64,000 nt of DNA from RGDT01 sp964630925. Its GTDB lineage: Bacteria; Planctomycetota; Planctomycetia; Gemmatales; Gemmataceae. The notes under the pieces are model-generated. The model was not told where the DNA came from, did not search any database, and worked only from the letters and a program-made list of their open reading frames with translations. Location: contig CAZVZK010000042.1 of NCBI GenBank assembly GCA_964630925.1, forward strand, positions 7,669-71,668. The letters are read 5' to 3'. The position numbers and the translations under genes are program-made. This document shows positions 35,218-44,315 of this stretch, piece by piece. Each line of letters starts with the position of its first letter. Position 1 is the stretch's first letter.

Positions 35218-35946
35218 ATGGGCATTGCCTCCGACTTGAAGATGCTGTACCACATCGCGTTCGCGCGTGTCAGCGGGAACAGCCACCAGGAGCGCCTCGA
35301 GGCGTTCTACCACTCCCAGGCCGAGGGCTACGACGCCTTCCGCAAACGACTGCTGCACGGACGCGAGGAGATGCTCGCCGCCCTCGACCTGCCCGCCGGC
35401 GGGACGATGCTCGACATGGGCGGCGGCACCGGCTCCAACATCGAGACCCTGGGGCAGCGCCGCGACGCCCTGTCGCGCGTCACCATCGTGGACCTGTGCC
35501 CCTCGCTCGTCGAGACCGCCAAGAAGCGCATCGCCGCCAAGGGCTGGGCGAACGTCGACACCGCCCTCGCCGACGTGACGACCTACCAGCCGCCCGGCGG
35601 GCCGGTGGACGTCATCACGTTCAGCTACTCGCTGACCATGATCCCCGACTGGTACAAGGCGCTGGGCCAGGCGTGGGCGCTGCTCAAGCCCGGCGGGCAG
35701 ATCGGCGTCGTCGATTTCTACATCTCGCGCAAGTACCCCGGCCCCGGCATGACGCGCCACAGCGCGTTCCAGCGCTGGTTCTGGCCCTCGTGGTTCGGCC
35801 TCGACAACGTCTGGCCGTCCCCCGATCACCTGCCATGGCTGCAATCGCACTTCCGCCAGGAGAAGCTCATCGAGGGCCTCGGCGGCATGCCGTACATGCC
35901 GTTCAAGGCGCCGTACTACGTCTTCGTGGGCCGCAAGCCCGCGTGA
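35218..35946 (+). CDS. btaB: diacylglyceryl-homoserine N-methyltransferase (BtaB-like)
   Basis: This 242-residue class I SAM methyltransferase has motif I MLDMGGGTGSNIE, a motif II acidic strand (VTIVDLCPSLVETAKKR) and WALLKPGGQIGVVDFYISRK. The sequence fits BtaB, which trimethylates the homoserine headgroup to complete DGTS. Its place directly after btaA makes this more likely than a menaquinone-type methyltransferase. ATG 35218 is used. The 74-bp spacer from btaA contains a large palindrome. Confidence 0.85.
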   Translation: MGIASDLKMLYHIAFARVSGNSHQERLEAFYHSQAEGYDAFRKRLLHGREEMLAALDLPAGGTMLDMGGGTGSNIETLGQRRDALSRVTIVDLCPSLVETAKKRIAAKGWANVDTALADVTTYQPPGGPVDVITFSYSLTMIPDWYKALGQAWALLKPGGQIGVVDFYISRKYPGPGMTRHSAFQRWFWPSWFGLDNVWPSPDHLPWLQSHFRQEKLIEGLGGMPYMPFKAPYYVFVGRKPA

Positions 35947-36007
35947 TACGCTGTGAGGTGGAGGTGACCAGGCCGCACTCGTGCGCGCCGTGACGGGAGG
36001 ACGGTCG

Positions 36008-36664
36008 ATGGACGATCCGAGAGCGGGCAAGGCCTTGTGGCTGAAAGTGGTGTCGCAGTTGGCGTTGCTCACCTTGTTGTGCTTCCTCGCATGGACGGGG
36101 GTAGAGGCTTGGACGGGGGTCGAGGCTCGGACGGGGATCGACCGGAGATCGGAGGCGAAGGGCGACCCCGATCGGCTCGTCCGGGAAGCGGCCCCTCTCG
36201 CCATCCGGCTGGCCGCCTGCGGCCTCCTCGTCTTGCTACTCGTCGGGCTGTGGGGATGGCTTTGGAGCGAACCGCACGAGGGGATCGGGTTGCTCCTCTC
36301 GCTGATCGCCGGCGGCCTGCTCGGCTTCCTCTTGCTGGTGGGAACGAGGTCAGAGATCAAATCGCAAGGGGGCGCCCCGAAAGGCGGCGCCGATCTCTTC
36401 GGCCAGCCCAGGGCCCCGTCGGACCTCTTCGTCGTCACGGTCTGGGGCGTCACCGTCCACCGGTCGGAACACCCCGCGTTTTTGCTCCGCTTTGGTAACG
36501 AGCTGACGGACGCAGGGGAGGCCCTTGAGGTCCGGGCGGTCATCCGCGTGGGCACCGTGTTACTTCTCGGCGGCTCGGCCGCGGGCGGTGCGGCCTGGCT
36601 GCTGGCCGTCGCCATGCGCCGGCTCGGCCGTGGCCGGCCCGCGCCGGGCGTCTCCCCGCCTTGA
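36008..36664 (+). CDS. hypothetical membrane protein with an 18-bp tandem repeat
   Basis: This 218-residue protein has four hydrophobic segments (WLKVVSQLALLTLLCFLAW; LAACGLLVLLLVGLWGWLW; GLLLSLIAGGLLGFLLLVG; VLLLGGSAAGGAAWLLAVAM). The periplasmic part after the first helix reads WTGVEAWTGVEARTG, encoded by an 18-bp tandem repeat. ATG 36008 has GGGAGG upstream. I recognise no family. Its stop lies next to the truncated RND fragment. Confidence 0.6.
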   Translation: MDDPRAGKALWLKVVSQLALLTLLCFLAWTGVEAWTGVEARTGIDRRSEAKGDPDRLVREAAPLAIRLAACGLLVLLLVGLWGWLWSEPHEGIGLLLSLIAGGLLGFLLLVGTRSEIKSQGGAPKGGADLFGQPRAPSDLFVVTVWGVTVHRSEHPAFLLRFGNELTDAGEALEVRAVIRVGTVLLLGGSAAGGAAWLLAVAMRRLGRGRPAPGVSPP

Positions 36665-36696
36665 CCCGTCCGCCCACCCCGCGTATCTTCGCACGG

Positions 36697-36789
36697 GTCG
36701 CCGCCCTCGGCTGGATCGGCTACGCCCGCACCCCCACCGACATCCTCCCCACCCTCAAGGTCCCGGTGGTGGTGGTCTTCGCCTCGTAC
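36697..36789 (+). pseudogene. 93-bp duplicate of the RND transporter 5' end
   Basis: These 93 bp match 37124-37216 (codons about 21-51 of the RND pump) with a single mismatch that I can see, and they encode WIGYARTPTDILPTLKVPVV in the same way. The duplication begins and ends abruptly. After it the sequence is unrelated (36790-37063) and contains no gene that I can identify. It looks like a recent partial duplication, or the scar of a recombination event. Confidence 0.85.
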
Positions 36790-37063
36790 GTGCCCGACAC
36801 CGAGGACAGCCGGGGGCTGGAGGAAGGAATACAAGGCGCGGTGGAAGGTGAATTTGGAACATCTCGACCTGTGGATGGTCAGATACGTCATCGATGTTGA
36901 GGAGTGATCGTGGGGCCGGCAGCGCCTGATCGCCCTTGCGGCACGGACGCCCGCCGGTCTATCCTCCATCCTGGGCCACCACGCCCGCGTTACACGCGCC
37001 GGCCCGGCGGGGTTACATGACCTGCCAGCACCGTCGGACGCCCTCCAGGATCGGAGCAGCCCC

Positions 37064-40000
37064 ATGTGGCTCGTCAACGCCGCCCTGCGCCACCCCTACA
37101 CCGTGTGGGTCGGCATGATCCTCGTCGCCGCCCTCGGTTGGATCGGCTACGCCCGCACCCCCACCGACATCCTCCCCACCCTCAAGGTCCCGGTGGTGGT
37201 GGTCTTCGCCTCGTACCGCGGCATGCCCGCCCCGGACATGGAGCAGACCGTCACCGCCATCCTCGAACGCGCCCTCACACGCTGCGACCACCTCGAACGC
37301 ATCGAGTCACGCTCGATGCTCGGGATGAGCATCATCCAGGTCTTCTTCCGCCCCACCGTCTCCGGCGACATCGCCTCCTCCCAGGTCATCTCACTCGTCA
37401 ACAGCGAGATGCAGAACCTGCCCCCCGGCATGCTCCCGCCCACCATCATCAACTACGACGCCAGCGCCATCCCGGTGGGCAACCTCGTCATCAGCAGCCG
37501 CTCGCGCGACGACAAGTTCCTCCTCGACATCGCCGACACACGCCTCCGCGAGGACCTCGCCGGCATCGAGGGCCTGTCCGCCGCCCCCGTCTTCGGCGGC
37601 GTCTTCCGCCAGATCCAGATCTATGTCCACCCACGCACCCTCGAAGCCCTGAACATGTCGCCCCTCGACGTGGCCCGCATCGTCAACACGCAGTCCCTCG
37701 TCATCCCCACCGGCGAGATCCGCATCGACAAGCAGAACTACTTCGTCCGCTCCAACGCGATGGTCCGTGACCCCGCCGCCTTCGGCGATATCCCCCTCTA
37801 CGCCGACGGACGCAAGGTCGTCCTGCTCAAGGACGTGGCCGAGGTCATCGACTCCAGCCGCTGGCGCACCAACATCGTGCGCGTCGACGGACGCCGGGCC
37901 GTCTACATGCCGCTGCTGCGCCAGGCCGGCGCCAGCGCCGTCACCGTGGTCGATAACGTCAAGGCGTCCCTGGCCACGCTCAAGGCGCGCGGCACCATCC
38001 CCGAGGACGTGGACGTGGAGCTGGCCTTCGACCAGTCCATCTACGTCCGTGACGCCCTGGCCAACCTCAAGCACGAGGCCATCCTCGGCGCCGTCCTCGC
38101 CTCCCTCGTCGTCATGCTCTTCCTCGGCAGCCTCCGCGCCACCTGGATCGTCGCCCTGTCCATCCCGCTGTCACTCCTCGCCGCCTTCGCGGGGCTGTAC
38201 TTCACCGGCGAGACGCTCAACGTGATGACGCTGGGGGGGCTGGCGCTCGTCCTGGGGCGGGTGATCGACGACTCGGTGGTGGACGTGGAGAACACCGTCC
38301 GCCACATCGCGATGGGCAAGACGCCTCAGCAGGCGGCCCTCGACAGCGCCGCGGAGATCTCCGTCCCCATCCTGATGGCCACCGTCACGACGGTTATCGT
38401 CTTCCTGCCGCTGGTCCTGGCGTCGGGCATGGGCAAGTACCTGTTCACGCCGCTGGCGGTCAGCGTCGCCCTGGCCATGTTCGCCTCGTACGTCGTCTCG
38501 CGGACGGTGTCGCCGGTGCTCACCTCGCGCCTGCTCCGGCCGGCCGGGCCCGACGGCCACCCCAGGGGCGAGAAATACCCCGCCTGGCTCCTGGCCATCG
38601 CCGTGCCGCTCGCCGTCCTCGGTGTGGTCATCTGGTACGGCACGGCGTTCCATCATGAGGAGGTCGAGGAGCTGGCCGGCTCCTTCGGCAAGTGGGGCGC
38701 GTTCGCCCTGGAGACGGCCATCCTCCTCGGGATCGGTGGCGGCGTGCTGGTCTCTGCCGCCCTGCTGTTCCGGTTCGCCGACTCGTTCGACCGCGGCTTC
38801 GAGTGGTTCACCAAGCGTTACGAGGCCGTCCTCGCCTGGGCGCTGAAGGGCCGCGCTCTGATGATCCTCCTGCTCGCCCTGCTGTGCGTGCCGGCGTGGC
38901 TGGCGTTCCGTGCCACCGGCCAGGAGCTGTTCCCCGACGTGGACTCGAGCGAGTTCACCCTCCACGTCCGCGCCACCGGCGGCCCGCGCGTCGAGGAGAC
39001 CGAGCGGCAGATCGAGGAGATGGAGAACCTGATCCGCGGCCACAAGGCCAACGCCTCCCAGTTCGTCCGCGCCGTGTCGCGCCCCGCCCACTTCGGCGAG
39101 AAGAACCGCCTCGCCGACATCCGCCGGGCCAACCCCGCCCACGACGCCCTCATCGACGAGATCGCCGCCAGGCCCAGCGACCGCGCCGCCCTCGACGCCA
39201 TCACCGCGCGCCTGGGGGCGGCGACGTTCGACCTGCCCGGCGTCATCCCCCCGGAGGACCTCAAGCTGACGCTCGCCAACATCGGCATCTCGTCGCGCTG
39301 GTCGGCCATCTACACGCCAAACAACGGGCCGCACGCGGCCTTCCTCCGGGTGCAGCTCCGCTCGGGGTTCGCGGGCCGCACCAGGCCGACGATCTTCTAC
39401 GTGGACAAGCTCCGGCGCATGCTCAAGCGGCGCTTCCCGACGCACGACATCTACTTCGAGACGGGCGGCATGATCCGCCGCATCCTCAACTCCGGGGCCG
39501 TCGCCCCCATCGAGGTGCAGGTGTTCGGGCGCGACCACGACGAGCGCCGCCGCATCGCCGACGCCCTGCACGCGCGCGTCATGCGTCTGGGCAGCGTCCA
39601 CGACGCCCAGCTCCCGCAGGGCATCGACCTGCCGCAGCTCACCATCAACGTGGACCGCATCCGGGCCGCCCAGCCCGGTCTGACCGAGAACGACGTCATC
39701 CGCAACGTCATCACGGCCCTCATGTCCTCGGCCCAGATCGCCCCCAACTTCTGGATCGACCCGAAGACCGGCAACCCCTACGTCATCGGCGTGCAGTACC
39801 CCGAGCACTTCGTCACCGGCATCCGCACCCTGGAGGAGATCCCGATCACCGCGGGCCGCGTCGGGCGCGAGGCGTATCTCCGCGGCGTGCCGTCCTCGCG
39901 CGGCTCCAAGGGGCCGCAGACCGTGCGCCTGGAGGACGTGGCGACGATCGAACGCGGCAGCGGGCCGGTCGAGGTGGCCCACTTCTCCGCCAACCGCGTC

Positions 40001-40819
40001 AGCCAGCTCCTGGTGAGCGTGGCCGACGCCGACCTCGCCGGCGTCTCCTCCGACATCGAGGCCATCGTCAAGGGCTTCCCGCTCAGCTACACGATGGACC
40101 GCCTGCCGGAGGCGAAGCAGCCGCTCCGCGACGACCCGGTGTTCCGCGAGAAGATGGAGCATTACATCAAAACACGGGAGAGGCCGCTGGCCGACGAGAT
40201 CCGGCGGGATTACGGCATCGACGCCGAGCGCGTCGCCATCCCACGCGACATCCAGCTCAAGGTGCGTGGCGAGGTGGAGTCGATGCGGCACAGCTTCCGC
40301 GAGATGGGCTTCAGCCTCTTCCTCGCCGTCCTCCTGGTGTACCTGGTCATGGCGGCGCAGTTCGCATCATGGATCGACCCGCTCATCATGATCGTGTCGG
40401 CCCCGCTGGGGCTGATCGGCGTGGCCTTCATGCTGTGGGGCACCGGCACCACCCTCAACATCCAGTCGTGCATGGGCGTGCTGATGATGGTCGGCATCTC
40501 GGTGTCGAACTCCGTGCTGGTCGTGGAGTTCGCCAACCGCCAGCGCGACGCCGGGATGCCGACGATGGAGGCGATCCTGAGCGCCTCGGCCGTGCGTCTG
40601 CGGCCCGTGCTGATGACCACCATCGCCACCCTCGCGGGTCTGGCGCCGATGGCGATCCACTTCCACCCCGGCGACGAGATGAACCTACCGCTGGCACGGG
40701 CGGTGATCGGCGGCCTGGCCGGCTCCACCGTCCTGACGCTGTTCATCGTCCCGGTCCTGTACACCCTGGCCAAGCCGTCCGGGGCCGCCACCGCACCCGA
40801 GCCCGCCCCCAACGCCTGA
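37064..40819 (+). CDS. RND-family efflux transporter, AcrB/Mdt-like inner-membrane pump
   Basis: This 1,251-residue pump is longer than the usual ~1,040. It shows the N-terminal helix region RHPYTVWVGMILVAALGWIG and porter-domain blocks. The helix-4 block GGLALVLGRVIDDSVVDVEN carries the paired Asp residues of proton relay. The repeated second half includes MGVLMMVGISVSNSVLVVEF and AVRLRPVLMTTIATLAGLAP. The extra length lies in an insertion between the halves (about residues 500-560, with an added membrane helix) and in the second porter domain. It should export drugs or other hydrophobic compounds with the adaptor encoded 11 bp downstream. No outer membrane factor gene is adjacent. Confidence 0.92.
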   Translation: MWLVNAALRHPYTVWVGMILVAALGWIGYARTPTDILPTLKVPVVVVFASYRGMPAPDMEQTVTAILERALTRCDHLERIESRSMLGMSIIQVFFRPTVSGDIASSQVISLVNSEMQNLPPGMLPPTIINYDASAIPVGNLVISSRSRDDKFLLDIADTRLREDLAGIEGLSAAPVFGGVFRQIQIYVHPRTLEALNMSPLDVARIVNTQSLVIPTGEIRIDKQNYFVRSNAMVRDPAAFGDIPLYADGRKVVLLKDVAEVIDSSRWRTNIVRVDGRRAVYMPLLRQAGASAVTVVDNVKASLATLKARGTIPEDVDVELAFDQSIYVRDALANLKHEAILGAVLASLVVMLFLGSLRATWIVALSIPLSLLAAFAGLYFTGETLNVMTLGGLALVLGRVIDDSVVDVENTVRHIAMGKTPQQAALDSAAEISVPILMATVTTVIVFLPLVLASGMGKYLFTPLAVSVALAMFASYVVSRTVSPVLTSRLLRPAGPDGHPRGEKYPAWLLAIAVPLAVLGVVIWYGTAFHHEEVEELAGSFGKWGAFALETAILLGIGGGVLVSAALLFRFADSFDRGFEWFTKRYEAVLAWALKGRALMILLLALLCVPAWLAFRATGQELFPDVDSSEFTLHVRATGGPRVEETERQIEEMENLIRGHKANASQFVRAVSRPAHFGEKNRLADIRRANPAHDALIDEIAARPSDRAALDAITARLGAATFDLPGVIPPEDLKLTLANIGISSRWSAIYTPNNGPHAAFLRVQLRSGFAGRTRPTIFYVDKLRRMLKRRFPTHDIYFETGGMIRRILNSGAVAPIEVQVFGRDHDERRRIADALHARVMRLGSVHDAQLPQGIDLPQLTINVDRIRAAQPGLTENDVIRNVITALMSSAQIAPNFWIDPKTGNPYVIGVQYPEHFVTGIRTLEEIPITAGRVGREAYLRGVPSSRGSKGPQTVRLEDVATIERGSGPVEVAHFSANRVSQLLVSVADADLAGVSSDIEAIVKGFPLSYTMDRLPEAKQPLRDDPVFREKMEHYIKTRERPLADEIRRDYGIDAERVAIPRDIQLKVRGEVESMRHSFREMGFSLFLAVLLVYLVMAAQFASWIDPLIMIVSAPLGLIGVAFMLWGTGTTLNIQSCMGVLMMVGISVSNSVLVVEFANRQRDAGMPTMEAILSASAVRLRPVLMTTIATLAGLAPMAIHFHPGDEMNLPLARAVIGGLAGSTVLTLFIVPVLYTLAKPSGAATAPEPAPNA

Positions 40820-40830
40820 AGGAGACGACG

Positions 40831-42180
40831 ATGAGGAAGCGAATGACGGCGTGTCTCCTTCTCGGCGTCTTGATGGCAGGGGTGGGCTGCCACCGGGCCA
40901 CGCCGCCGTCCAAACGCGGGACGGTGGTGGAGCGGCTGCCGCGGGCCGAGGTGGTCACGCCGCGGCGGGAGCGTGTCGTGCGCACGCTGGACCTGGCGGC
41001 GACGGTGGAGGCGTTCAAGAAGGTGGACCTCGCCGCCCGGGTGCCGGGGGTGGTGGCCGAGCTGTCCGACACCATGGACATCGGGCGCCGGGTGAAGGAG
41101 GGCGAGGTGCTGCTGCGCCTGGGCGTGCCGGACCTGGAGGCCGACCGGGCGCACAAGCGGTCGGTGGTGGAGCAGTCGAAGAAGCAGGAGAAGCTGTCGC
41201 GGAGCGCGCTGCTGGTGGCGAAGCGCGAGGTGGAGGAGGTTGAGAAGGACGACCGGAAGTTCAAGGCGGAGGCGCTGTTCGCGTCGCAGCGTCTGGAGCG
41301 GATCAAGGAGCTGGTGCGTCAGCGGGCGCAGGACGTGATGTTGGAGCAGGAGGCGCAGCGCCAGTACGAGGCGGCGGAGGCTGCGCGCGAGTCGAACCAG
41401 GCGCGCAAGGCGAAGCGTGAGGCGATGGTGCTGGCGGCTGAGGCGGACGTGGAGCTGGCGGGGCAGCGCGTGTTGGTGGCGGAGGCCGACCTGAAGAAGG
41501 TGGAGGAGCTGCTGGCGTTCGCGACGGTGAAGGCGCCGTTCGACGGGGTGGTGACGCGGCGGTGGGTGGACCCCGGCGCGGTGATCCGCGACCCCGGCAC
41601 GGTGCTGCTGACGGTCATGCAGGTGGAGAAGGTGCGCGTTCTGATCGACGTGCCGCAGCGCGACGTGCCGCTGATCAACGCGAAGGAGGGCAACCCCAAC
41701 CCCGGCGGCGAGGGCGACCCGGTGGTGCTGACGCTGCCGAACCTGGCGGAGAAGGTGCGGGGGGGGCGGTTCCCCGGCTCGGTGACGCGCATGGGGCGTG
41801 CGCTGGACCCGGTGACGCGGACGATGCGGGTGGAGATGATCCTCGACAACCCGGAGAGGTACCTGGAGCCGGGCATGTTCGGGACGGCGTCGGTGACGGT
41901 GGAGGACCGCCCGTCGCCGCCGCTCGCGCTGCCCCTGACGGTGCCGGCGTCCGCCCTGGTGCGGAAGGAGGGCAAGGTCGGCGTCTACGTGGTGGCGAGC
42001 CCCGCCGGGCAGGGGGAGGAGCGCCGCGGCGTGCTGCGTCTGGTGGAGGTGGTCACCGGCATCGACGACGGCAAGCAGGTGGAGATCCGCTCGGGCCTGA
42101 ACGGCGACGAGCTGGTGGTGGCGCGCGGGGCGAGCGTCATGCGTGCCGACGACGAGGTCCTGGCCATCGACGCGCCGTGA
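40831..42180 (+). CDS. RND periplasmic adaptor (membrane fusion) lipoprotein
   Basis: This 449-residue HlyD/AcrA-type adaptor has a signal peptide with lipobox LMAGVGC. It also has a lipoyl-like half motif (VPGVVAELS...RRVKEGEVLLRL), a long coiled-coil hairpin of charged residues, the returning half TVKAPFDGVVTRRWVDPGA, and beta-barrel and membrane-proximal domains. It bridges the RND pump to an outer membrane channel. AAGGAG precedes the ATG, and the pump gene ends 11 bp upstream, so the two form an operon. Confidence 0.92.
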   Translation: MRKRMTACLLLGVLMAGVGCHRATPPSKRGTVVERLPRAEVVTPRRERVVRTLDLAATVEAFKKVDLAARVPGVVAELSDTMDIGRRVKEGEVLLRLGVPDLEADRAHKRSVVEQSKKQEKLSRSALLVAKREVEEVEKDDRKFKAEALFASQRLERIKELVRQRAQDVMLEQEAQRQYEAAEAARESNQARKAKREAMVLAAEADVELAGQRVLVAEADLKKVEELLAFATVKAPFDGVVTRRWVDPGAVIRDPGTVLLTVMQVEKVRVLIDVPQRDVPLINAKEGNPNPGGEGDPVVLTLPNLAEKVRGGRFPGSVTRMGRALDPVTRTMRVEMILDNPERYLEPGMFGTASVTVEDRPSPPLALPLTVPASALVRKEGKVGVYVVASPAGQGEERRGVLRLVEVVTGIDDGKQVEIRSGLNGDELVVARGASVMRADDEVLAIDAP

Positions 42181-42235
42181 CGCGGCGGGATCAGTGGCGG
42201 GGATCTCCGCCTTCGGGTCGCCCCCCTCCCCGCTG

Positions 42236-42688
42236 ATGTCCACGGTCCTCGTCCTGACCCTCAATGGCCGCAGCATGGGCCACGAGGACGTGGGCCTGAC
42301 GCGGATGATCGCGCCCCACGCCGGCGGGCTGAAGGCGCTGCGCATCGGGGCCTACAACCTGGGCAACGCCGGCCTGCCGATCATCGCCGCTTCTTCCGCG
42401 TTCACATCCCTGGGGGAGCTGGACCTATCCAGCACCGGGGATTACGCCTCCTATCTCCACGCCCATGTCATCCAGGCGGACGGCGTCGAGGCGTTGGCGT
42501 CCCGGCCCGGCCTGGCCCGGCTGAGGACGAGATCCCGTCCTGAGCACGCACCCCGGCGCCATCCCACCGGCGCAGGCGGCGCGCGCGGCGCAGGCGCCCG
42601 GCGCCGCCCTTTTTCGCCGCGTTTCGCCGCCTCTCCTCTTCCCTTCCGTTTGCCATCTTGCGCAAACCGGGCATATTTCCAACGCTGA
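42236..42688 (+). pseudogene. leucine-rich-repeat protein remnant
   Basis: About 100 residues resemble bacterial leucine-rich repeats (HAGGLKALRIGAYNLGNAGL; SSAFTSLGELDLSSTGDYAS; LASRPGLARLRT). After about 42535 the frame continues only as random Arg/Pro-rich sequence. There is no start region, signal or N-terminal domain of the large planctomycete LRR proteins, so it is most likely a fragment. The remaining bases to the promoter at 42650 show nothing else. Confidence 0.5.
42650..42677 (+). promoter_or_regulatory. promoter candidate for the YTV cell-wall protein
   Basis: TTGCCA (42650-42655) and CATATT (42672-42677) with a 16-bp spacer lie about 90 bp before the YTV gene, in one of the few AT-richer stretches. 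A palindromic TTGCGCAA-type sequence lies inside the spacer. Confidence 0.4.
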
Positions 42689-42768
42689 AACGAAGTGTCC
42701 CTGACGCGGGGAGGCCGGAAGGGTATCCGGCTCACGCGACGGGGAGTGAACCACCGAGGAGATGACGG

Positions 42769-43791
42769 ATGTTCCACCGCACTCTCGCCTGTGGTCTGAT
42801 CGCTGGCCTGGCCCTCGCGGCCTCCCCGGCGCGGACCCTCGCCAGCGGCCCCCACAACGGCGGGGGCGCGGCCCCCGCCGCGGCCCCGGCCGCCGCACCC
42901 GTCCACAGCAGCGCCGCCCCCGGCGCCTGTGGGCCGGTGATGACCACCGTGACCGTGTACGAGCAGGTCCCCGAGACCTACACGGCCACCCGCACCGTCT
43001 ACCGCACCGAGTGCGTGAATGAGGCCTACACGGCCTACCGCACCGAGACGGTGCCCGTGCAGAAGCAGGTCACCCGCTACGTCTCGCGCCAGGTGCACGA
43101 GACGAAGCAGGTCACCGTCAACCGCTGGGAGACGGTGCAGACGACCGAGATGCGTACGGTGACCAAGCGCGTCCCCGTGTGCAAGCAGGTCTGCACCATC
43201 GAGCGCAAGTGCGTCGATAACGGCTGCTACGTGGACGAGTGTGTTGAGACATTCGCCAGCAAGCTGCGTGGCAAGTTCAACAGCTGCGGCCACTGCCCCG
43301 AGTACACCTCCCGCAAGGTGTGGAAGTCCAACAAGCAGTGGGTCGAGACGCCCGTCACCAAGACGGTCAAGACCTACGAGTGCGTGACCGAGTGCGTGCC
43401 CACGACGGTGTGCAAGAAGGTCTGCGTCCCCGAGGTGAAGACCGTCACCTGCTGCCGCACGGTGTGCGAGCCGATCACCGAGACCGTCACGGTCAACGAG
43501 TGCCGGACGATCCCGTACACGGCGACCCGTCAGGTCCAGAAGTGCGTCCCGCACTGCGAGACCTACACGGCCACCCGCCTGGTCTGCCGCCCCGTGCAGA
43601 AGCAGGTCGCTGCCTACCCCGCCTCGACGGGCTGCGGCAACCCCTGCGACAACGCCTGTGACCCGTGCGCCACGGGCGGCAAGGGCGGCCGGTTCCGCGG
43701 CCTGTTCAGCGGCGGCTCGCTGAACCTCTTCAAGGGCCGTGGCGGCGACTGCGGCTGCGGCGGCAGCACCGGCGGCTGCGGCTGCAACTGA
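42769..43791 (+). CDS. YTV-domain cysteine-rich cell-wall protein
   Basis: This 340-residue secreted protein has a signal peptide (TLACGLIAGLALAASPARTLA) and an Ala/Pro linker, then repeated Tyr-Thr-Val/Thr-x-Tyr units such as YTATRTVYRTE, YTAYRTETVPVQKQV, RTIPYTATRQVQKCV and YTATRLVCRPVQKQV. Many regularly spaced cysteines (more than 30) suggest extensive disulphide cross-linking. YTV proteins are known as planctomycete-specific envelope components. The C-terminus is Gly/Cys-rich. It stands alone with its own promoter candidate and a very strong terminator, consistent with high expression. Confidence 0.88.
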   Translation: MFHRTLACGLIAGLALAASPARTLASGPHNGGGAAPAAAPAAAPVHSSAAPGACGPVMTTVTVYEQVPETYTATRTVYRTECVNEAYTAYRTETVPVQKQVTRYVSRQVHETKQVTVNRWETVQTTEMRTVTKRVPVCKQVCTIERKCVDNGCYVDECVETFASKLRGKFNSCGHCPEYTSRKVWKSNKQWVETPVTKTVKTYECVTECVPTTVCKKVCVPEVKTVTCCRTVCEPITETVTVNECRTIPYTATRQVQKCVPHCETYTATRLVCRPVQKQVAAYPASTGCGNPCDNACDPCATGGKGGRFRGLFSGGSLNLFKGRGGDCGCGGSTGGCGCN

Positions 43792-43810
43792 GGTCCGCTG
43801 ACGCGGATTG

Positions 43811-43858
43811 AAACGCCCGGAGGGCGGGGGGCCGCAACCCCCCGCCCTCCGGGCGTTT
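43811..43858. terminator. strong bidirectional terminator hairpin
   Basis: A 20-bp perfect stem (AAACGCCCGGAGGGCGGGGG paired with its complement), with AAA/TTT ends and a short loop, separates the convergent YTV gene and the second Flp pilin gene. It probably terminates both. Confidence 0.85.
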
Positions 43859-43881
43859 CCCCTTCCGCGTTCCGCGTTCGG

Positions 43882-44061
43882 TCAGCTGCCGCCGATGGTG
43901 CTGCCGACCGAGTTGAAGGTGTTGTTGGCGTTGGTGCCCAGGGTGGTGATGGCGGTGATGCACACCACGATGATGAGCGCCAGCATCACGGCGTACTCGA
44001 CCGCCGTCGGGCCGTCCTCGTTCTTGATGAAGTTGACCGCCGCGTTCCAGAGCTTCGACAT
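43882..44061 (-). CDS. Flp/Fap-type pilin, copy 2
   Basis: This 59-residue prepilin is identical to the copy at 44316-44495 except for Glu instead of Asp at residue 15. The processing motif is a Gly followed by PTAVEY, as in Flp pilins cleaved by a TadV-like prepilin peptidase. A hydrophobic helix AVMLALIIVVCITAITTLG follows. Such pilins assemble into Tad adhesive pili. AAAGGGATCACC precedes the ATG. It lies 254 bp downstream of copy 1, with a terminator-like hairpin between. The tad assembly genes are not in this window. Confidence 0.9.
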   Translation of the reverse strand: MSKLWNAAVNFIKNEDGPTAVEYAVMLALIIVVCITAITTLGTNANNTFNSVGSTIGGS

Positions 44062-44262
44062 GGTGATCCCTTTCTTCAGTGTCTCGCGTGTGAGGGCCTG
44101 GGCTGAAGGTGAGCGGCCCGCACAGGCCCGCCAGGCCTCCTGACCGTCCCCGTCGGACCAATCCTGGGGTGCGTTCCGGCCCCTGTCAAACGTCGCGCGG
44201 ATGGGAATCCAGAGGACCGCGGGATACGAGGGCGCCGCCGTCGCCACGGATGCATGGAAACG

Positions 44263-44297
44263 ACAGGGGCGGGGGCGGTGACGCCCCCGCCCCCTGT
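44263..44297 (-). terminator. hairpin after the first Flp pilin gene
   Basis: A near-perfect palindrome (ACAGGGGCGGGGGCG, loop GTGA, then its complement) lies 19 bp after the stop of the upstream pilin gene on this strand, followed by a weak T-rich stretch. It may separate the two pilin transcripts or give partial read-through, so that copy 1 is made in excess. Confidence 0.65.
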
Positions 44298-44315
44298 GTT
44301 GCCCGGCGCACGGGA

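Noticed and set aside
36790..36904. A possible C-terminal gene fragment after the RND duplicate (EYKARWKVNLEHLDLW)
   Set aside because: The frame is too short and I cannot tie it to a family with confidence.
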